From an uncultured Eubacteriales bacterium (GTDB lineage Bacteria > Bacillota > Clostridia > Oscillospirales > Oscillospiraceae): a stretch of 34,564 bases of DNA. Under the pieces are notes generated by a model. That model was not told the origin of the DNA and made no database searches. It worked only from the letters and a program-made list of their open reading frames with translations. The translations under genes were made by a program, and so were the position numbers. Positions 31,563 to 34,564 of the stretch are shown piece after piece. The first letter of the stretch is position 1. The number at the start of each line of letters is the position of its first letter. The stretch covers positions 1-34,564 of the forward strand of contig URAZ01000030.1 of the NCBI GenBank assembly GCA_900545925.1, in the 5' to 3' direction.

Positions 31563-32015
31563 ATGTCTCAGGCAGTGATCGGATGGCTGATCGCCATCGT
31601 CGTCTTCATCGTGGCAGAGGCCGCGACGGTCGCGCTGGTGTCCGTCTGGTTCATCGGCGGCGCGGTGTGCGCGCTGATCGCGGCAATTCTCGGCGCGGGA
31701 CTCGGCGTGCAGCTGGCGGTATTTCTCGTCGTTTCGGCGGCGCTGCTGGCGTTCGCGTGCCCGGCGGCTCGAAAAAAGTGGGCAAAAAAGCCGGAGCGTA
31801 TGAATGCCGACCGCCTCGTCGGCGAAACGGCCATGGTCGCGGAGCCCATCGACGCCTGCGCCGATACCGGAGCCGTAAAGATCAACGGCGTTCTCTGGAC
31901 AGCGAAATGCACAACAGGCGAACGCGTGGAAGCAGGACGCCATGTGACCATCGAGCGCGTTGAGGGCGCGAAGCTCTATGTCAAGCCCGCAGAATGTCCC
32001 TGCACAAAAGCATAA
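31563..32015 (+). CDS. NfeD-family membrane protein
   Basis: The protein is 150 aa. It has two to three membrane segments in the first 75 residues (VIGWLIAIVVFIVAEAATVALV, GGAVCALIAAILGAGLGVQLAVFLVVSAALLAF) and a short OB-fold domain at about 90-145 (LVGETAMVAEPIDACADTGAVKINGVLWTAK). Small NfeD proteins partner with SPFH/stomatin proteins, and here the stomatin gene follows by 51 bases. GAGGAGG precedes the ATG at 31563; an upstream in-frame GTG at 31494 has no ribosome site. Function is in membrane microdomain organisation, by family knowledge. Confidence 0.9.
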   Translation: MSQAVIGWLIAIVVFIVAEAATVALVSVWFIGGAVCALIAAILGAGLGVQLAVFLVVSAALLAFACPAARKKWAKKPERMNADRLVGETAMVAEPIDACADTGAVKINGVLWTAKCTTGERVEAGRHVTIERVEGAKLYVKPAECPCTKA

Positions 32016-32066
32016 CCATCATAAACAACCGAAGGAACTGAAAAAACCGAAGGAGGAACAAATTTT

Positions 32067-32993
32067 ATGGAATGGATCCCCATTGTTGTGATCGCCGTTC
32101 TGGCGCTCATCATCGTCATCAGCAACATTCACATCGTCCAGCAGTCCCGCGCCTACGTCATCGAGCGCCTCGGCGCGTTCAGCAAGGTCTGGCAGGTCGG
32201 CATGCACGTCAAGGTCCCGTTCATTGAGCGCGTAGCCAAGAAGGTCAGCCTCAAGGAGCAGGTGCTCGACTATCCGCCGCAGCCCGTGATCACCAAGGAT
32301 AACGTCACCATGCAGATCGACACCGTCGTCTATTATCAGATCACAGACCCGAGACTCTACACCTACGGCGTCGAACGGCCCATGATGGCCATGGAGACGC
32401 TCACGGCCACGACGCTCCGCAACATCATCGGCGACCTTGAACTCGACCAGACGCTCACGTCCCGCGACGTCATCAACACCAAGATGCGCGCCATTCTCGA
32501 CGAAGCGACCGACCCTTGGGGCATCAAGGTCAACCGCGTGGAGCTGAAGAACATTCTGCCGCCGCAGGACATCCAGAACTCCATGGAAAAACAGATGAAG
32601 GCCGAGCGTGACCGCCGACAGGCGATTTTGCAGGCCGAGGGCACGAAGCGCAGCCAGATCCTTGTCGCCGAGGGCGAAAAGGAAGCCGCGATTTTGAAGG
32701 CAGACGCGGAAAAGCAGGCCGCGATTCTCAAGGCAGAAGCCGAAAAGCAGGCAGCCATTCTCAAAGCTGACGGCGAAGCGCAGGCCATCATGGCCGTGCA
32801 GAAGGCCATGGCCGATTCTCTGGCGCTGCTGAACGAAAAGGCCCCGAACGACCAGGTGCTCAAGCTCAAGGCGCTTGAGGCCATGCAGAAGGTCGCGGAC
32901 GGCAAGGCCACGAAGATCATCATCCCGTCCGAGCTGCAGGGCTTTGCGGGTCTGGCTTCCGGCATTGTCGAGACGGTAAAGGAGACAACGTAA
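32067..32993 (+). CDS. SPFH/stomatin-like protein (QmcA type)
   Basis: At 308 aa, it has one N-terminal membrane segment (residues 4-22) and an SPFH domain at about 25-190 with VIERLGAFSKVWQVGMHVKVPFIERV. The coiled-coil at about 195-245 contains three degenerate copies of an AEKQAAILKA unit. Stomatin-type proteins form oligomeric cages or microdomains at the membrane and often associate with NfeD proteins. The GGAGG lies nine bases before the ATG. It is the middle gene of a three-gene operon with NfeD and DUF6440. Confidence 0.93.
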   Translation: MEWIPIVVIAVLALIIVISNIHIVQQSRAYVIERLGAFSKVWQVGMHVKVPFIERVAKKVSLKEQVLDYPPQPVITKDNVTMQIDTVVYYQITDPRLYTYGVERPMMAMETLTATTLRNIIGDLELDQTLTSRDVINTKMRAILDEATDPWGIKVNRVELKNILPPQDIQNSMEKQMKAERDRRQAILQAEGTKRSQILVAEGEKEAAILKADAEKQAAILKAEAEKQAAILKADGEAQAIMAVQKAMADSLALLNEKAPNDQVLKLKALEAMQKVADGKATKIIIPSELQGFAGLASGIVETVKETT

Positions 32994-32994
32994 C

Positions 32995-33192
32995 ATGGCA
33001 AAGAAGGACGACCGCTTTATCAAAGTGCTGGACGAGGGCAGCGCCTTCGGCTGGCAGCGCACGATCTGGGTTGATCGGCTGACCGGCGTCAACTATCTCT
33101 GGGTCGCTTCCGGCTATGCCGGCGGCCTGACTCCGCTGCTCGGCGCCGACGGCCACCCCGTCGTGACCCGGATCCCATTAGAAGAGGAATGA
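32995..33192 (+). CDS. DUF6440-type small protein
   Basis: A 65-aa protein beginning DDRFIKVLDEGSAFGW and containing TGVNYLWVASGYAGGLTPLL, the segment I associate with DUF6440. It is soluble, and its function is unknown. It starts one base after the stop of the stomatin gene and so is coupled to it. Confidence 0.82.
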   Translation: MAKKDDRFIKVLDEGSAFGWQRTIWVDRLTGVNYLWVASGYAGGLTPLLGADGHPVVTRIPLEEE

Positions 33193-33277
33193 CGCCGCTA
33201 TTACTCCGGTCTTGACTGCCGTAGGAACATTTTTATAAGGCAAACTTTTTCGGCGCACAAGCATACAGAAAAATGAA

Positions 33278-33305
33278 GAACTGCCATCCGACCGGATGGC
33301 AGTTC
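33278..33305 (+). repeat. Mirror-image hairpin, left copy
   Basis: A perfect 12-pair stem (GAACTGCCATCC / GGATGGCAGTTC) with loop GACC. The copy at 33457-33484 is its exact reverse complement (loop GGTC). Read on the minus strand it is followed by TTCATTTTTC, so it can terminate the phosphodiesterase transcript. Confidence 0.7.
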
Positions 33306-33341
33306 CAGCGTGTCGAAAAAGTCTTTTCGCCCCGCTGAAGC

Positions 33342-33364
33342 AGTTTTTCAAACTTTGAAAAACT
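33342..33364. repeat. Perfect hairpin between the mirror copies
   Basis: AGTTTTTCAAA, one base, TTTGAAAAACT form an 11-pair AT-rich stem. It lies in the middle of the 33278-33484 interval. Function unknown. Confidence 0.6.
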
Positions 33365-33378
33365 GGTTGATTGAACGC

Positions 33379-33401
33379 GAAGGGGGCTCTTTGCCCCCTT
33401 C
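33379..33401 (+). terminator. GC-rich hairpin, probable operon terminator
   Basis: GAAGGGGGC, TCTTT, GCCCCCTTC is a perfect nine-pair stem, followed by CTCTTT on the plus strand. It is the strongest stem after the DUF6440 stop and could end the NfeD operon together with the hairpin at 33457. No other gene is visible from 33193 to 33575. Confidence 0.5.
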
Positions 33402-33456
33402 ACTCTTTCCCTGCTGCTCTATCATCCAACTGCTTTTCATGGTTTTTTGACAGACT

Positions 33457-33484
33457 GAACTGCCATCCGGTCGGATGGCAGTTC
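33457..33484 (+). terminator. Mirror-image hairpin, right copy
   Basis: The same 28-base sequence as the left copy but in reverse orientation, with CTTTCAATTT following on the plus strand. It can act as a plus-strand terminator for the NfeD operon, convergent to the phosphodiesterase gene at 33576. Confidence 0.65.
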
Positions 33485-33575
33485 TTTCAATTTAATTGCA
33501 GCTGCGGTAAATCAGCTTTGCGTTTGGATCTTGCAAAGCAGTACGAATTCACAGAAAGCCTGGTCGTATGGATGG

Positions 33576-34400
33576 TCACGCCTCCGGATCGAAGCGCTCA
33601 AAAATCGGGATGCCTCCGGCAGCTTCGCAGGCCAGCATGTCTTCCTTCGTGCAGATCGTCCAGTCAACCTCCTGCGCACCCCAGACACGAACGCACGAGC
33701 GCAGGCAGTAGCTGCTGCGGTCTTCAAATTTGTACGCGATAAAGTCCGGGACCGTCAGGAAGTTCAGCAGCAGATTGCCCGCAATGAACCGCTTATACCA
33801 CGGCAGGCCCGACTTGTCCTTCTCAAAATTCATGGAAAGCTGCCCGCGGCAGATCGCAGGGCGGAACTTTTTCACGTCGATAAGCGCGAAGGGGTCAAAC
33901 GACTCGATGCAGAACTCGCCCTGGTAACTGTCCAGCCGCTCGCAGACGGCCTTGGCCAGCGCCTTGTGATTGCCGCGCGCGGTTTTGAGTTCGATAATCA
34001 GGGGCGTTGCATGCTCAAACAGGGCGAGAACCTCGTCAAAGGTCGGGATCTGCTCATCCGTACCCTCAAGACGAAGCTGCTTCAGTTCGTCCAGCGTCAA
34101 ATCCTCAATCTCGCCCTCGACGTTTGCGCAGCGCCTCAGATCAGAGTCATGGAACACGGCAAGCGTGCCGTCCTTTAAAAGATGCACGTCCAACTCCGCG
34201 CCGAAGCCGCGCTCAATCGCCCGGCGGAAAGCGGGCAGAGAGTTTTCGGGAATGACGGGCTTGTCGTGATAGCCTCGGTGGGCATAGCGGTACTTTTTGA
34301 GGATTTCCCACTTCTGATGCCCCTTCCGGCACCTCAGCGCCAGCGTGAACAGCAGATCGAGCGCCAAAAGCACGATCAGGATGATGCAGATTGTCAGCAT
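33576..34400 (-). CDS. Glycerophosphodiester phosphodiesterase, membrane anchored
   Basis: One N-terminal membrane segment (residues 1-22) leads to a GDPD TIM barrel. The motif HRGYHDKPVIPENSLPAF holds the catalytic His-Arg (41-42) and metal-site Glu-Asn (52-53). The next motifs are AELDVHLLKDGTLAVFHDSDL, with Glu-x-Asp (69-71) and catalytic His-Asp (84-85), and later IELKTARGN. GDPD enzymes cleave glycerophosphodiesters to glycerol-3-phosphate and an alcohol, or hydrolyse related lipids. The N-terminal anchor places it at the membrane. It ends 92 bases from the right mirror hairpin and is the last gene visible; 34401-34564 shows nothing. Confidence 0.92.
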   Translation of the reverse strand: MLTICIILIVLLALDLLFTLALRCRKGHQKWEILKKYRYAHRGYHDKPVIPENSLPAFRRAIERGFGAELDVHLLKDGTLAVFHDSDLRRCANVEGEIEDLTLDELKQLRLEGTDEQIPTFDEVLALFEHATPLIIELKTARGNHKALAKAVCERLDSYQGEFCIESFDPFALIDVKKFRPAICRGQLSMNFEKDKSGLPWYKRFIAGNLLLNFLTVPDFIAYKFEDRSSYCLRSCVRVWGAQEVDWTICTKEDMLACEAAGGIPIFERFDPEA

Positions 34401-34564
34401 GGTTACAGACCTCTTTCTTGCTATATTTTAGATAGGCTTGAGCAGCACTGAAACCCAAAACACAAACCGGCAAAGCGTTTGTGTTCTGGAAAGACTAACT
34501 ATTAAATGTCAAGTCTGAAATGTGAGGAGTGGTAAAAATTTTAGACGGATCAAAAAGGGCATAG

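Noticed and set aside
1..34564. CRISPR arrays, rRNA, insertion sequences
   Set aside because: I looked for regularly spaced direct repeats, transposase motifs and rRNA sequence on both strands and saw none.

Overview
The window looks like a low-redundancy stretch of a Clostridia genome, most likely Oscillospiraceae/Ruminococcaceae. The basis is AGGAGG-type ribosome binding sites with frequent TTG starts, a CIRCE-controlled groES-groEL operon, SLH-domain secretion, and a Gram-positive conjugation apparatus. This placement is inference from gene content, not from a database search.

Bases 1 to about 26,618 are the right-hand part of an integrated conjugative element (ICE). Its end is marked by the 3' part of a tRNA-Ser gene (26619-26679) that has lost its 5' half, the usual scar of integration at a tRNA anticodon loop. 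The intact tRNA, the integrase and the relaxase must lie to the left of the window. Almost all element genes are on the minus strand. Reading in the direction of transcription they are: two-headed excisionase-like and winged-helix regulators (26369-24123); a type IV secretion core (VirB2-like, VirB6-like, a Gln-rich membrane protein, a PrgI-VirB4 fusion; 21943-16265); accessory proteins of DUF5697 and DUF6100 type and a winged-helix protein (14349-11938); the VirD4 coupling protein (11945-10056); an S1-domain RNA-binding protein (10052-8799); a block of five secreted or anchored surface proteins (8678-4166); a small control block with a zinc-finger protein and a sigma factor (4144-2079); a membrane protein; and a stability block with an antitoxin/PIN toxin pair and an MNT nucleotidyltransferase (1504-214).

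Two plus-strand modules interrupt the minus-strand programme. Each is an AAA ATPase with a DUF4143 C-terminal part, and each has its own promoter and terminator (14849-16192 and 22384-23822). Gene debris lies beside both: a RelB-like antitoxin lacking its DNA-binding end, a frameshifted C-terminal fragment, and a possible second fragment. They look like separately acquired cargo.

Right of the attachment scar (26680-34564) is ordinary chromosome. It begins with two tandem, similarly folded RNA units directly after the tRNA fragment. Then come groEL-groES with HrcA/CIRCE control, a lipid kinase, a THUMP-domain rRNA methyltransferase, an NfeD/stomatin/DUF6440 operon, and a glycerophosphodiester phosphodiesterase. 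Two mirror-image hairpins lie between the last two units.

The most interesting candidate system is the surface block 4166-8678. A pair of paralogous small secreted beta-rich proteins, an SLH wall-binding protein, a Cys/His-repeat leucine-rich protein and a membrane-anchored protein are encoded directly downstream of the coupling protein. They could form a mating-pair or adhesion structure specific to this element.
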